A DNA stretch of 31,211 nucleotides from an uncultured Collinsella sp. GTDB taxonomy: Bacteria; Actinomycetota; Coriobacteriia; Coriobacteriales; Coriobacteriaceae. This document shows positions 31,136 to 31,211 of the stretch, piece by piece. Made by a program: the position numbers and the translations under genes. Below the pieces are notes generated by a model. It was given only the letters and a program-made list of their open reading frames with translations. It did not search any database and was not told the origin of the DNA. The stretch is from the NCBI GenBank assembly GCA_900758475.1, contig CAAERQ010000026.1, positions 1 through 31,211 of the forward strand, in the 5' to 3' direction. Each line of letters opens with the position of its first letter. Position 1 is the first letter of the stretch.

Positions 31136-31211
31136 TGCCGTTGAACCCGTCCCGGTCCGCCCCCGGCATGTCGTCGACGCCTTCGGCTCAGTCTCATATC
31201 CGCGGATACCG

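Overview
The window is a high-GC chromosomal segment of about 31 kb. It looks like a member of the Coriobacteriia (Actinomycetota), most likely a Collinsella or close relative. I infer this from overall protein style, GC-rich codon use, strong AGGAGG-type ribosome sites and gene content. No 16S rRNA or other definitive taxonomic marker is present. Nearly all of it is core housekeeping and metabolism. I see no phage, CRISPR array, restriction system or transposase gene.

Layout. (1) 66-3335: two divergent amidohydrolases, an M20 peptidase-like enzyme on the minus strand and a YtcJ-type amidohydrolase on the plus strand. (2) 3336-5865: repeat-rich DNA followed by groES-groEL. (3) 5866-9723: a second large palindrome, then an FMN riboswitch leading a riboflavin-uptake ECF transporter operon (S component, fused double ATPase, T component). 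(4) 9754-10666: two tandem flavin-binding (pyridoxamine-phosphate-oxidase-like) proteins. (5) 10932-15815: arginine biosynthesis argC-argJ-argB-argD behind a possible ArgR-type operator. (6) 15816-16649: a gene-free repeat island with a MITE-like 218-bp inverted-repeat element, a 189-bp tandem repeat containing the duplicated 3' end of a tRNA, and tRNA-Val(TAC) itself. (7) 16650-20758, minus strand: an amino-acid ABC transporter protein in which substrate-binding lipoprotein, a beta-rich spacer domain and permease are one polypeptide, followed by asparagine synthetase. (8) 21043-27784, plus strand: murE-like ligase, HAD phosphatase, murI, rph, rdgB, dtd, then veg and ispE, a cell-envelope, RNA-processing and nucleotide/tRNA quality-control cluster. 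(9) 27834-30919: tRNA-Pro(CGG), tatA, greA and lysS, the lysyl-tRNA synthetase carrying an extra C-terminal tRNA-binding domain. (10) 30920-31211: terminator-like hairpins and no gene.

How the genes work together. The ECF operon forms a complete transporter (membrane S and T subunits plus both ATPase domains) that the FMN riboswitch should shut off when flavin is plentiful. argC/J/B/D cover the acetylated intermediates from N-acetylglutamate to ornithine, with argJ recycling the acetyl group. murI supplies D-glutamate and the murE-like ligase adds the third residue of the peptidoglycan stem. rdgB and dtd remove non-canonical nucleotides and mischarged D-aminoacyl-tRNAs.

I did not find a convincing new multi-gene system. 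The most unusual items are the LysRS and ABC-transporter domain fusions, the MITE-like element, the tRNA-Val 3'-end duplication, and two very long palindromes bracketing groESL.
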